The position numbers were made by a program, and so were the translations under genes. A DNA stretch of 64,000 bases from positions 2,976,001 to 3,040,000 of the forward strand of contig JAQJZZ010000010.1 in the NCBI GenBank assembly GCA_030077755.1, in the 5' to 3' direction. The DNA comes from Filosporella fistucella. Its lineage: Eukaryota > Ascomycota > Leotiomycetes > Helotiales. Shown here piece by piece: positions 50,159 to 61,644 of this stretch (positions within the stretch are counted from its first letter, which is position 1; every line of letters begins with the position of its first letter). The notes beneath the pieces are model-generated. The model saw nothing but the letters and a program-made list of their open reading frames with translations, did not search any database and had not been told where the DNA came from.

Positions 50159-52755
50159 ATGGCTAAGTCGCAACACCAACAGCCTTCGGCGGACAGTGAA
50201 GGCACAGAACTAAGAGAAATTGCAGCAGAGCAGATTCATCGAAATGAAGACCTTCAAATGCATCCTGTTTCGTCGTCTTCTACGGTAAAATCAACTGTAG
50301 AAACGGCAGTATATAGACATCCTTGGATGGAACAACCTACAACGAGATTACATCGCTCTGGATTTGCATTGATATTGGCGCTTGGATATACCGGGCTTGC
50401 ACTTACAGCATGGGTTATTCTCTGTGTTCTTTGTGTTAGGCCAATTGTAAGTACGTCCAGTTTGTGTCAAGACTCCAACTGATGAAAGTATAGTCTGGAA
50501 CAAAACGTCTTCCAAGATGGACCCGGCCACAGCCGCTAGGTACAAATATTGAGGCTCTCCGAGTTCGAACAGAGACACTACATCGTACAGCCAGAGTCCT
50601 TCAAGCTATTCTCAGCCTGATCACAATTCCTGTAACGTCAGCCATTTGCGCCAGCGCGGCAGTTATCTTCGTTCAACGCAAATCCAGGAGTTTCAGTCTT
50701 CGGCAACTGATGACCCTTGCAGATAGATCATGGTCAAACCCTCTTGCTTCGGGATTAGCAGTTCTTAATTGGAGTCGATATGGGAGTTTTTTCCTTATGC
50801 TGGCAATATCGGTCAACTTACTAGGTACTTTATTCTCGCCCGTCCTGGAAATATTCCTTTCCTTCCGAACAATCCAAGTTCGATCTGAAGCCAAGTCGAT
50901 CACAGGCCTTTTTGATCTATCAAGTCAGAGACCAAGGGGTTACGCGGAGGATACGAACTTTGTGGTGGTTCACACGCGAAATGCGTTGATGACGGCGACC
51001 CCAGAGGATCCTCAAGCACATCTTTGGCAAGGCGGCTTAATTGGGTGCAGTCCAGCTCACAAAGAGAATACACACAATCATACCAACACCGGAAATCCGT
51101 CCTCGTCATGTGGGCGAGGAGTCAACTTCAGTAACATGTCTGCTCTGGCAGACCCCTTCCTTGCGGAACTGCCCAACGGGTACAACACCGGACTCATCCA
51201 ACAATTTATACCACGAATCAACTCAACAGCGAAGTATGAGAACATATCCATGTCGGAATACCCATCAAATTGTCGGGCAATTAATGGTTCGTTCAGTGCT
51301 GAGTACTCGGGCCAAGTCTTGTTCCGCAATGTAACCGATGTGCAAGCTACATGGAAAATATCGGCGTGTATGCCAGTTGATATGCGGAAATCCCCTTGGC
51401 ATGATACTATGGATCGTCAGGATTTCTCGGAAGTTCTATATCTCAACATCTCGATTGCTGCTGGTGACCAAATACAAGAGTATTACAATCTGTCTACACC
51501 ACCAGACGGTAGCCTGTTCCGTCTTACCGTTCAAACTACCGCTGGATATTTTGAGTTGCCAAATGATATGAATGGCGGCATTCCTGGTCCCTTGCTGGCG
51601 AACGACCCGAATAGCATTTGTGGGGAGAACTGTTTACAGGAAGGATTATTTACCAATCATACAATTTCGTAAGTTTACTTGCTTCCCAAGCTACAATGCG
51701 AAATCTGATGTGAAGTAGCAACGAACATTCAAGATCAAGCCTCGAAAAGCGTGAAGATGGTGCTATTCACCCATTTAAATCAAGCATATCCAATTACACA
51801 CTCTCACTTGAGCGCGTGCCAAACAAGGGTCCACTCCTAGCAGTCGCACTTGCACTTTTTGGTGACGGTTCTCATCTATCCAACGTAGTCACGTTTCCAG
51901 AAGCCTACACAGGAATCAACTTTACGGGTAGTCGGGACGAGTTTCGATCGGATCCTCCCAACGCTGAAAGCTGTAATAATCTGGCTCCTCTGAGCAGGCT
52001 CCTACCTGAAGGTTCATATTATAGTAGCAAGTACAGTTACTGTCTCACTAATACTAATGGTGGAGGATGGAATCGCGGCTACTTGGACACAGGCCTTTCA
52101 ATGACCATGTTGACTTGGGTGCACGACTTGACAGAGAAAACGGATCGAGTCCAGAATGCGTTTGCAGCAGCTACTTTCCTGGCTAACAAGGCATGGATGA
52201 TGTACAATGATGTGGCGGTAATCGGTAGATCACTGAGCATCAGCTATGATTATGGTGTTGACATTGATATACCTTCAATATCGACCGCTGGGATTATTAC
52301 GGTATCTGTATTGCTGGGAGTCTACTTGGCGCTGTTAATTGGTCTCGCGCTCTATTCCTGGTCGACTCCGAGATGGACAGCTACCTTTGATTCATTTGCC
52401 ATGATGAAAATTGGGGCAGCAATGCCTGATAACTTCCCACTGAAGGTGGGGATGAAGACTGCGAAGATGGGTTTCCTTGATGATTTGCCAGGTGAGTAAA
52501 ATTTTCCTGTGCTTGATGTTGAATAATATTTGGAATCTCATGCTTCAAATCACAGGAATTATTGCAGACACGAGAAGCAACAGTGATGTTGGTCAACTTG
52601 CACTTGTAGCGTCGCCACCTGTGGGACTCGGAGCAAGCGGGAGGAGGTTCCAATCCTATGAAGAGACTAAAGAACCATTTACAGGCGATGAGAACCTGAT
52701 TATTGTGAGAGATGGCAGGGCCCATGGGCAAGAGATTGTCTGGCCAGAGGATTAA
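50159..52755 (+). CDS. Hypothetical multi-pass membrane protein with large extracellular loop (811 aa)
   Basis: Exons 50159-50446, 50494-51668, 51719-52491 and 52556-52755 close to 811 aa. I do not recognise a named function. The cytosolic N-terminus is hydrophilic. Membrane segments are visible at about 68-92 (FALILALGYTGLALTAWVIL), 133-158 (LSLITIPVTSAICASAAVIF), 190-215 (FFLMLAISVNLLGTLFSPVL) and 680-705 (IITVSVLLGVYLALLIGLAL). Between the third and fourth lies a ~460-residue region with many N-x-S/T sites and scattered Cys (SICGENC among them), expected outside the cell. The C-terminal ~100 residues are cytosolic. Families of such large-loop membrane proteins are numerous in filamentous ascomycetes and poorly characterised. 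Its place just after the wall-protein gene hints at a cell-surface role. Confidence 0.75.
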
Positions 52756-53167
52756 TGATAACCAGATTTGATGGTGAAGGATTAGGACCTAGATATCTGT
52801 TGGTTAGGATAACGTCAATATGAGCCCTTGTACAATTACCTATGACTTGATTTGAACAAGTCATTTAGTCCTGCCGGGTCACACCAAGGTTCTTGGAGAA
52901 AAATTAAAAACGCATCCCGCTCCTGAACAAAGAGAAATCTCAAAAGGCTTTGTGCTTCCCTGAACAATAAGAACAATGAAAGGAAGTGATGTACTGTTTT
53001 GTAAAAAGGGTTAGCAACAAATGCAACAAGGAATAAAGCAACGTCACAGTAGCATTGTACAAGTACAAAGCAATGAACAATCAATCTCCTATCACTGCAA
53101 ATACGAGATGAGGATCCCTATATCTAGCATTCAAACTCAACCACCATCAACTTAAAAAACCACAAAT
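52756..53167. other. Intergenic
   Basis: The opposite-strand frame 52836-53084 is hydrophobic but lacks any leader. The last 70 bases are a CA-rich leader of the next gene. Nothing else seen. Confidence 0.45.
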
Positions 53168-53602
53168 ATGGCTAACAAAGTCATCCACATAATCAACAAC
53201 CAAAACCTTTGCCTCCCCTACCCGGCATCTCTCTTTATGTCAAGCCCCTTCACGCCCCTTATCACCACTCTCATAAACACTGCATCTCTCCCAATCCCAG
53301 GCCAGCGACAAGAAGCCATATTCCTGAATGCAGCTCTCCTTTTTCACATGAGTGAGAATCCAGAGTGTTGCCAAGAAGTCACAAGAACCTGTTACCGTCT
53401 GCATCATGATACTACTTATGATGAAAGCCAGCTTGTATGGGACAGAGATATGATAAGAAACGTCGTGAGATTGATGATCAGGTTTGTCGTCCATAGTCTT
53501 TGGGAGGCAAGGGTTGAGAGATCGGGTACGGTGATGGAGGAGCTGGAGGATATGTTGATGGAGGTTAGCTTTAAGATCAGTGAGACTTTACCTATCGAGT
53601 GA
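53168..53602 (+). CDS. Small hypothetical protein A (144 aa), one of two similar neighbours
   Basis: Intronless frame with good leader (aaccacaaatATGGC). The product is helical, soluble and unrecognised. Central block QEAIFLNAALLFHMSENPEC is followed by an amphipathic C-terminal half (RNVVRLMIRFVVHSLWEARV). The neighbour at 54354 has the same length and strand and a matching NAA block, preceded in both by an S-x-P-x-T-L stretch, so the two may be diverged tandem duplicates. Confidence 0.6.
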   Translation: MANKVIHIINNQNLCLPYPASLFMSSPFTPLITTLINTASLPIPGQRQEAIFLNAALLFHMSENPECCQEVTRTCYRLHHDTTYDESQLVWDRDMIRNVVRLMIRFVVHSLWEARVERSGTVMEELEDMLMEVSFKISETLPIE

Positions 53603-54353
53603 GTAAGTGGTGAGCTAGGCTCACCAATACTTCCTACTTTTTGGTCCGGTCGCCCTTTTTTCCCATGATCTAGCAAAAGAATAAAATACTTACAAGAGAT
53701 AGATATCTCCCACTGAAAACTCGGTGATTCGAAACGTGAGCAGATTTCAGCGTGTGAGCTAGGATAAAATGCCACTCGACGGTGTATAAAATGTAATATT
53801 TTTTTTTTTAAATTATTCATAGTAACATGTAATTTGGAAAGTGTGCCAAATGGCTTGTTATGCACCTGCAAATTACTTACGAGCTCAATATTTTAAGTCT
53901 TTCCGCCATAGACCTGTTCCAAGGCTCTCAAACTCCCAAATCCCCAAGGACAATAAAGTCCGATTAAATGACTACAATCTCTAGACACTCAAGCCTAGGT
54001 ATACTTGCTCACACCAAGGTGGTACTTATATTCACAAAATATTATACGGAATCAGTAAAGTATCAAAATCTTCATAGTGTTAATAAGGTGCACTTGTGCT
54101 ATCTAGCCCAATTTGCAAAGACGTAGAATATCAGGCTCGTTAGCATCTGACTCAAGACGCCAAAGAACAATACCATTGACCAATGAATAAAGGCAAAACG
54201 ATGACTTGTCGTGAATAACAAAAATGAATCACAACAGGACAATCCTTCTCCTTCACTTTCCGCATTGTACATTGTCCCCATGCCAAACCACTCTAACCAT
54301 TTGGACTCTTCCGTAGCTAACATCACTTACGATTCTCTTCCAACCATACCTCA
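53603..54353. other. Intergenic between the small genes
   Basis: Contains poly-T near 53800. A 75-codon minus-strand frame (54099-54326) encodes one hydrophobic segment (WSMVLFFGVLSQMLTSLIFY) and might be a small membrane protein, but it overlaps the leader of the 54354 gene and I give it low weight. Confidence 0.4.
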
Positions 54354-54782
54354 ATGGCAGAGCGCATCAACGCCTTCCTCCTAACCTACTCCCCACCAAT
54401 CCCCCTCTCTTCCGCCCCAGAAACACTCTACAGCCTCCTTCACACCTGTCTTCCATTCCTCTCAGACCCCGAGCAGTTCATCTACCAAAGCCATCAAAAC
54501 ATATGTTTCAACGCCGCGTTTCTCGAATACCTCTCTTTAATCCTGAGTCAAAAAGATATGATCGACATACTATGTCATTGGTGGTATTATGCTATAGGTG
54601 AGAACAAAAGAAGTCTGGAGATAGCGAGGGATGCTGTGGATGGGTTGGGGAGTTATGTTGCTATGCTTGCGCCGAGCTTTTGTAAGGGGAAGGTTTTGAG
54701 GGAAGTTAGGAGGAGGGTGGTGGGGTTGGTGGATGGGGTGGAGAGGGTACTTGGGAATTTGGAGGGAGGGGGAGGGGTGTGA
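54354..54782 (+). CDS. Small hypothetical protein B (142 aa), similar neighbour of the 53168 gene
   Basis: Intronless frame starting MAERINAFLLTYSPPIPLSS. Helical and unrecognised, with a Cys/Trp-bearing centre (ICFNAAFLEYLSLILSQKDM, then ILCHWWYYAIG) and a C-terminal helix (REVRRRVVGLVDGVERVLG) ending in a Gly run encoded by a G-rich tract. The weak central match and equal length to the 53168 product suggest an old tandem duplication. There is no signal peptide. Confidence 0.6.
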   Translation: MAERINAFLLTYSPPIPLSSAPETLYSLLHTCLPFLSDPEQFIYQSHQNICFNAAFLEYLSLILSQKDMIDILCHWWYYAIGENKRSLEIARDAVDGLGSYVAMLAPSFCKGKVLREVRRRVVGLVDGVERVLGNLEGGGGV

Positions 54783-55072
54783 GATAATTCTTGAAGTCTG
54801 ATAAGTTTCACTCAATGGGAGCTTTAGGGGTGGAAACTCCCGGAGAAAAGTTGTGTGTTCTCTTTCTGCAAAACATCCATTGTAACATTAGTTCATGAAA
54901 TAAGATAAGAGGGACTAAAACAAGTGCACCTTGTATGGCATGAATAACTGCATAGAAGTGACTCATACATGAGCAAGAGACAGCGATAAGATGAGATTGA
55001 GACGAATAGTGAGGTTAAATATAATAACATATATGAAGATCAACTCTGTATTATAATGGAAACCACACGGGA
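54783..55072. other. Convergent intergenic region
   Basis: 290 bases between convergent genes, AT-rich, containing presumed 3' ends of both transcripts. No other feature. Confidence 0.5.
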
Positions 55073-56923
55073 TTACTCGGTCCTTCTCCCTTCTAGCACC
55101 GGCTTTCCGCCAACATCCCTCATAACCCTATCCATCTCACTATTATCATTCGGCAGCACCAGATTTAGAAACACCCCAATCACAGCAGCAACAATGAACG
55201 GTGTCTCCACAATAAGATTCAAACCTTGCTCAAAACCTTGCAAGTGAATGTTACTCCCACTGTAATCCAAAATCTGATTGAACCACGTCGGTTGCACAAT
55301 ATCAATAAACCCAACACCCAATGCAGCAGTGAGTATAAATCTGTTTCTCCTCGTCCAAGCAATCAGACCCAAGACACGGATACCAGCTACAGCAATCGTA
55401 CTGTAGAGGAAAACTTGCATGCCTCCTAGTACTGAAGGGGGCATACTTCCAAACACAGCACCGAATTTACCAAACATACCCATCAAGATTAGAAATCCGG
55501 ATGCACACCAGCCTGCACGACGAGAGGCACATCCAGTAAGAGAAATGACGCCATTATTTCCAGCTTGCGACACCATAGGTAATCCAGTTCCAAAAGCAGA
55601 AAGAAGACTCCCGAGACCATCACACAAAATTCCACCTTGGATACGAGAATTAAATTGCGTGCCTTCGATATCGACGTTTGAGATCTCAGCTGTGGCCAGA
55701 ATGTCAGGCATGCAGGAGACTGCTTCGCAGATGAACATTATTAGAAGAGGAAGGATTAATGCCCCATCGACAGAGAGTTTGAATGTATGGACCCAGAGGA
55801 AAGTGATGGTAGGAGCAGCGGAGATGTTGGAGTTAGACCAGTAGCCTGTTGCTCCTGAGATGGCGCAGCCGACTGCGAGGCCGAGGATGATGGATGCTGA
55901 TTTCATGAGTGGAGAACCGAATTGTTCGACTATGATTACTGTGACGAAGACGCTGAAGCCGAGACCGATGAGTTTTGGGTCGCCCCTTTGAAAGCATTAG
56001 TATCTATCTAGGGATTGGAGTGTGGAAAAGAAGCTGATATACCAAGGTAAAGGTTTTGGCGCGGCGGTGTTAGGACATAGAGCATAAAAGCCTGCGCCCC
56101 CATTACAATTACTACTTCCGCCCCAGTTTTGCATTCCGCTATTGATCAGATACACTCCCACAAGCAACAATAAACTTCCAGTCACAATCTTGGGGAATAT
56201 CTTGTTCAGTTTCTTAGGTGGAACCATGGACATCGCGATCTGGATCCAGACTGTACATAACATACTGCCTAAAATAGCGCCCCAGGCATCAGGACAGGGT
56301 AACTGTGTGCCATCTGCAGCAGTAGGACATGTTCCATTGGCGTAGCGCATAGACGTATAATTGAACGCTATAGGCAAGATATCGAATGTTGGGCCCACGA
56401 CAGAGAGGAGACCGGTTCCGATGTAAAAAGGTGTTTTGGCGATATGGACACGGGTTACTTGCATAGCAGTAGCGATTCCGGTTGTGATGAATGCGGCGGA
56501 AACGAGGTATTGAGTGATTGTGGCATCGAAATTGAATGCTCCACCTGCGATGGCGAGGGGAGGTGAAACGATTGATCCGATCATTGTGAGGGCGTGTTGG
56601 AGACCGAGGAGGAGCGTGAGGAGGATGGGTATTTCGTCGTTGAGACCATAGAAAGGAGCTTCGTAGTCTTTGTATTTGCGGTTTAGGGGCCAGATGTTGG
56701 GAGTTATGAGGTAGAGGTAGTCCTGCTTTGGGTTAGTGAAATGAGGATATACTTTGCAAGAGGGACATACATAATCGCCGATCCAGCCTTCACGACTTGT
56801 GAAGTAGTGCTTTAGATATTTCCATGTGTTTTTACCTGGAGCTGCAACTTCCTCCGTAGAAGACGAAGCATACACAATATCATTGTCGTTTCCGAGCTTC
56901 TCGTTGCTGGCTGGAGTGTCCAT
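55073..56923 (-). CDS. NCS2/NAT nucleobase permease (UapA-like)
   Basis: Proton symporter of the nucleobase-ascorbate family; known fungal members carry uric acid and xanthine. Minus-strand exons 56923-56771, 56722-56043 and 55985-55073 close to 581 aa, as in UapA (574). The first intron (48 bases) is in frame without a stop. Family marks include REGWIGDY joined to DYLYLITPN, GLNDEIPILLTLLLGLQHAL, the glutamate segment ICEAVS (E365), LCDGLGS (D400) and the NAT signature region SQAGNNGVISLTG. In UapA the signature begins Q-N-x-G; here the equivalent first residue is Gly (G420-N421-N422-G423), with Gln displaced to 418. That position contacts substrate in UapA, so specificity may differ. About 12-14 hydrophobic segments are visible. 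It is divergent from the deaminase gene at 57557. Confidence 0.87.
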
Positions 56924-57556
56924 TGTCAGCTCGTATATCTTTCAAGTCGACGAAAAAGCTGCTCCCAAGGAATTGAAAAGAATCTACAACAAATAAACCC
57001 ACAGATCCATTCTCATCTCGCGGAATCATCGGTCTTTAACTGCGTTTCCATTCCTCTGATACCAACACAAATGACTACATCAAATCTCGGCAAGATTTTG
57101 TTAAGCTTCAGTGAAGAGTGGGAGAGTGATAAGATATTCAGGAGGCTCCCGGAGCCAATCAGTGGAGGTAGATTAGGCTCTCGTGCAGCTTATCAGGGTC
57201 GGAGTCGCCCGCTGCAGGGGCTGAAGGCCTGGAATCTGGGGTAGTGGGGCCCTGAATATTTTTTTCTTGTCATCGACATTTCCGGGAATCTGGGCAATAA
57301 AGGCAACAATGGAGATTGTCGGAAGGTTCCTATCCATACTGTGTATCTTGAGATTTCATTTTCCAGATTCTTCTGGGACTTTGTTTTCCTTTCGGAGGCT
57401 ACCTTGACGACGGTTTTTGAGATTCAGGGTTTCTTCTACCCCTTTTCTGTGCCGAGCTTTGACAACCGTATCCTTTTTTCGTTCTCAGCATCAGATGTCC
57501 AAAGACTTTCAATAGATTTTGAGTAAATCAACTAGAAGTCAAACAACGAAGCCAAG
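56924..57556. promoter_or_regulatory. Shared divergent promoter: permease / deaminase
   Basis: 633 bases between two divergently transcribed, functionally related genes, so it probably contains common control sites. GATA cores occur (for example gtgataagatatt near 57127-57139), which in fungi can mediate nitrogen regulation by AreA/Nit2; GATA is short and common, so this is suggestive only. Confidence 0.45.
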
Positions 57557-59049
57557 ATGGCCTCTCCAAAATCAACACTCTACAAAAATGCCACGATCAT
57601 CACAATTAATCCATCGCGAGATATAATTCTCGATGGTGCCATTCTCGTAACCGGTAACCGTATTGTAGCAATTGGAAAATCATCTACTCTCACTTCCTCA
57701 AGTCTACCTCACAACACCGAATACATCTCACTAAAGGGTCGAATCGTTCTTCCCGGCCTCATCAACACTCATTCTCACCTCGCACAATCTCTTCTCAGAG
57801 GCCTAGCCGAAGACCTACCCCTCCACTCCTGGCTATGCGACGCAATATGGCCACTCGAAGCCTCATACGCAAAAGATGACGGCTACATCGCTGCTAGACT
57901 CACAATTGCCGAGATGTTAAAGAGCGGTACAACATGTTTCCTCGAAAGCATGTTGACGCATCGAAGTGGATTTGAAAACGTAGTGCGTGCGATGGGAGAA
58001 AGTGGAATCCGTGGATGTCTTGTAAACTCTCATTCTTTACCCGATAACATTGATATGAGACTAATAGACCTTAGAGCAAACTCGTCAAATTCGAAGAAAG
58101 CAATAAAGACCTAAATATCTCAGATCCGCGAGATAAAGACGTCTCCTCCATGTCAATAGCCTCCATGCTTTCCGCCCATGAGACCCACCACGGATCTTTC
58201 AATGACCGTCTTCATGTCTGGGCAGCAGCAGGTACACCCCGCGGCTCACCTCTCTCTTCTCATCTCGGCATCGGCGAAGCATGTCGAGAACATGATATCG
58301 GACTTACGATGCACTGTGCCGAAGCGCCAAAAGACCTACTTATCTATCGCGATTGCTATGACTTCACACCAATGGAGTTCTGTCAGGCAGCTAAACTAAC
58401 AGGTCCCAAGACTGTATTGGCACATATGGTACATCTAGATCTCGCAACTGATTTACCAATTTTGAAGGAGACAGGGACGACGGTAGCACATAATCCGAAT
58501 AGTAATTTGAAACTTGCTTCGGGTGTTGCTGCGATTCCTTCTATGTTTTCTGCTGGTGTGAATGTATCTTTAGGAACAGATGGAGCGCCGTGTGGGAATA
58601 CGTATGATATGTTTGCGGAGATGCATCTAGCTGGTATATTACACAAAGGTGTGCATCATGATGCCAGTTTAGTATGTGCAGAGGAGGTGCTTGAGATGGC
58701 GACTATAAACGGAGCTAGAGCGCTGGGATTAGACAAAGAGATTGGGAGTTTGGAAGTAGGAAAGAAAGCTGATTTCGTGGTTTTGAATCCAAAAGGATTA
58801 GCTTGTGCGCCGTGGGATGAGAGGCAAGTTATTGATGGTGGAGTGGGACCGGTTACGACTGTGGTGTATAGTTGTTCAGGAAGAGATGTGGAGATGGTTA
58901 TTGTAGATGGAGAGGTGCTTGTCAAAGAGGGAAAATTGGTTGGTATGGATGAGGAAGCGATATTGGATGATGCAAGGAGAGCTATTAAAGGAATAAGGGA
59001 AAGAAGTGGGGTGAAGGTTCAGGAGAGGAAGGGGCGGAGATATATATGA
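57557..59049 (+). CDS. Metal-dependent amidohydrolase, guanine/8-oxoguanine deaminase-like (TRZ/ATZ family)
   Basis: Predicted zinc or iron deaminase acting on an aminated purine, triazine or similar ring. Exons 57557-58021 and 58075-59049 give 479 aa. The apparent break in the frame near 58100 is explained by a 53-base intron with a GACTAATAG branch, joining GIRGCL to SKLVKFEESNKDL. Metal ligands are in order: NTHSHLAQSLLRG (H72, H74), MHCAE (H235, E238), LAHMVHL (H272) and SLGTDGAPCGNTYDMFAEMH (D324). The last ~80 residues are the beta-sandwich (GKKADFVVLNP, VEMVIVDGEVLVKEG). The family covers 8-oxoguanine, guanine, S-adenosylhomocysteine and triazine substrates, so the substrate is open. 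The neighbouring purine-type permease favours a purine derivative. Confidence 0.87.
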
Positions 59050-60417
59050 TAGCAGTTCACACTTCAAATTAGTATATCAACTTTCGTCTGTCACAGTCTC
59101 GATGCACCAAGGCTCACTGACCGCCCTTCAACTTAAATGAACTTAATGGCAGAGCTAACTATTCACTGCCATTTTATACAATCTGATAGCATGTTTCTTT
59201 CTGTCGGCTTGGGGGAGGTGGTTTTGTGGATAATACCATAGAGTCATTCAAACCTGACGGAAAAATTGTTTTGACCGCCGTAAGCCCTTCTTCGGAAGGG
59301 TCTAGCTGATAGTTCTCCCAGAGTACATTTGAGAACGGTTTTGTTAGGAGACACTTTCTTTTGCTTTTTCAACATCTCTTTTAGTATTTATCTTCACTTA
59401 TAGACACGTGAGAGGCACCGAGTTCGTTTTGGTGAGATTTTGTTTTTGTTCGGTCTATTTTGATGTTCGGTATCCTCTTGGATTTCGGCTTAATAAATGT
59501 CCATGCTTTTACTAAACTCATTGTCCTAAAGGGTAGTGCTGCCTTGAAGTGTTCTTTGGAGTACTGAGATTGATAGAATGATACCCGCCAAGGAGTTTCA
59601 TAGCTTGGTAGTATTGTATTTTAGAATACTTAGATAGTACAGTACAAGACATACCTTAAGTATTAAAGAAGATTCCAAGTTAAAGAATCCATTTCAAACT
59701 CGAAATTATCAGAGCGGTCTGGTTTTGGTTTCCATATTGCAAACTCATTCTCGGCCACAGACTCGGAAATAGGAAAAGGGGATTAGATATAACTCAACGA
59801 AACCCCCTAACACATCCGACAGTGTTTAGAAAAAATGCCTTTATGACATTATAATCGTCTGCATAATGTCTCCCTCGCTCCCCATACCTCCTTAATATCC
59901 AAATATCCAAAGTCACATGTCAATCACCTGACCTTCCCTTCGCTCCACATCACGGCCGACCAACTCGCCCGAAAAAGCTCCGCCGCAATCTTGGCACGGC
60001 AGGCACCGCAGATAACCAATCGACCCCACTTCCATCTACTCCAATCAAGCACAGTCCCAGGTCCGGCGAGGACCGCTGATAGTCGAAGATGGGGAAGATA
60101 TTAATTTTTGAACACTTCTGTGGAAACAAAGCTAAGTTTTGTAGTTACGTGATTGAAGAGTGGATTGAAGAAAGCCAAGTAAGATCTAGAGAAGAGAGAT
60201 ATATATAACTTGATTCCTGAGAAGGTTGAAAGGTAAAAGGAGAGAAGAGAGAAGAGAAATAGCTTTCAGGAAAGATATATTTGATATTTAGTTTCTCTTC
60301 TATTGGTGCCACGAACGGGTCTTGATACTCGAATACTACACATCCTCTCTGATATCAACTCAAAAAATAGTCCTGCGATCTCTATATCAGAAAAGAGACA
60401 CCACAAACACCGCCATC
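59050..60417. other. Intergenic
   Basis: About 1.37 kb with no frame of interest. It contains a UUCG-capped hairpin (59285-59300), an AT-rich middle and a purine-rich stretch just before 60300. The latter may be the promoter and leader of the dioxygenase gene. Confidence 0.5.
59285..59300 (+). other. Perfect 6-bp hairpin with TTCG loop
   Basis: CCCTTC, loop TTCG, GAAGGG, giving the extra-stable C(UUCG)G tetraloop in RNA of either strand (the loop is read as CGAA on the other strand). It lies 236 bases after the deaminase stop, possibly in its 3' untranslated region. Confidence 0.65.
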
Positions 60418-61644
60418 ATGTCAACAACAACATACACCAACCGAAGCATTCCCAAAATCTCCCTCCACGACTTCGACAACCGCATCGAAGAAATAACATC
60501 TCAGTATTTCCTATCCCTTCCCACCTTACCAATATCAAATCATACTAATAAACCCACAGACTTCTCTCCGCCGCCCAAACAGACGGTTTCTTCGTCCTAA
60601 CAGACCATTCCATCCCTCTCAGCCAAATCCAAGAAATGTTCCAAGCCTCAGAATCCTTCTTCGCATTGCCGGATGAGGTGAAAGCTACGGTTCCTTTCTC
60701 GCATAGGAATACGGGCTGGGAGAAAAATGCTCAGATAAGGCCTTCGACTGGGGAACCGGATAGGAAGGAGAGTTATCAGTGAGTTTTTCCTTCTTTGTAA
60801 ACTTATGATTTCATTGCTTCAATTATTTCTATTTCTGTTTCACGATTCAGCTGTACAGGAGGCTTTGAATTTCGAATAGCATGATTTTCACCTCCGTCCT
60901 ATTTTATAATCATTTTCTCTTTCCAACGAAAAAAACATACTAACAACCCCAAGAATGCAATTCGGCTCCTCCATGCTCGGCTCCTGGCTCCCCGACTCGT
61001 CTCTCCCTGGTTTCCAATCCCTTTCTCTATCATTCATGAACTCCTGCCAACGGGTCAGCGAAAAGCTAATGCTCTGTTTCGCGCGTGCCCTCGGGTTCCC
61101 AGATTCATATTTCATCACCGCACACGATGTCTCTCGTCCCGAGTCTCAGAGTGTTCTTCGCCTCCTCCATTACTACGCCATGGATCCCAATACCCCAGTG
61201 CCAGACAACTACTACCGCGCCGGCGCACACGTAGACTGGGATTTCATTACGCTCCTCTTCCAAGCCCCTGGACAATCCGGACTGGAAATCTGTCCTGGGA
61301 GGGAAGTATCCACGGCGTTTGGGATAGGCGATACATGGACGAAAGTCGAGCCTACTGAAGGAGAAATCGTGTGTAATATCGGGGATCTACTAATGAGTTG
61401 GAGTGATGATAAGTTGAAGAGTACGTTTCATAGGGTTAAGATGCCGAGGGAGAAACAGGATTTTTGGGGAAGCAGGTATAGTATGGCTTGGTTTAATCAA
61501 CCGTGTACCGATGCGGTTATTCAGGGCAGGGAGGGGAAGTATCCGGCTATTACTGGGAGTGAGTTTACAAAGAGGGCGATGGAGAGGAATTTTAAGGCGC
61601 TAAAGGAGAAGAGGGAGGGGATGGGTGTGGAGGTTGGGGCTTAG
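60418..61644 (+). CDS. 2-oxoglutarate/Fe(II) dioxygenase, isopenicillin-N-synthase fold, thymine-hydroxylase-like
   Basis: Non-haem iron oxygenase. Exons 60418-60503, 60560-60778 and 60954-61644 close to 331 aa, nearly the length of Neurospora thymine 7-hydroxylase. The N-terminal DIOX_N part reads IPKISLHDFDNR, then LLSAAQTDGFFVLTDHSIP and FFALPDEVKA. The iron ligands are HVD (H194, D196) and H261 in STFHRV; the 2-oxoglutarate pair is R276 and S278 in RYSMAWF. LRLLHYYAMDP and ITLLFQAPGQSGLEI are typical neighbours. The exon 2/3 intron is 175 bases, with CTAAC close to its end. Substrates in this family range from pyrimidines to flavonoids and antibiotics. The two nucleobase-type genes beside it make a nucleobase substrate plausible but unproven. 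Confidence 0.85.

Noticed and set aside
58022..58149. Apparent frameshift splitting the deaminase into two ORFs
   Set aside because: A 53-base intron (58022-58074) with a normal donor, branch and acceptor joins the frames and restores the family sequence, so the gene is intact.
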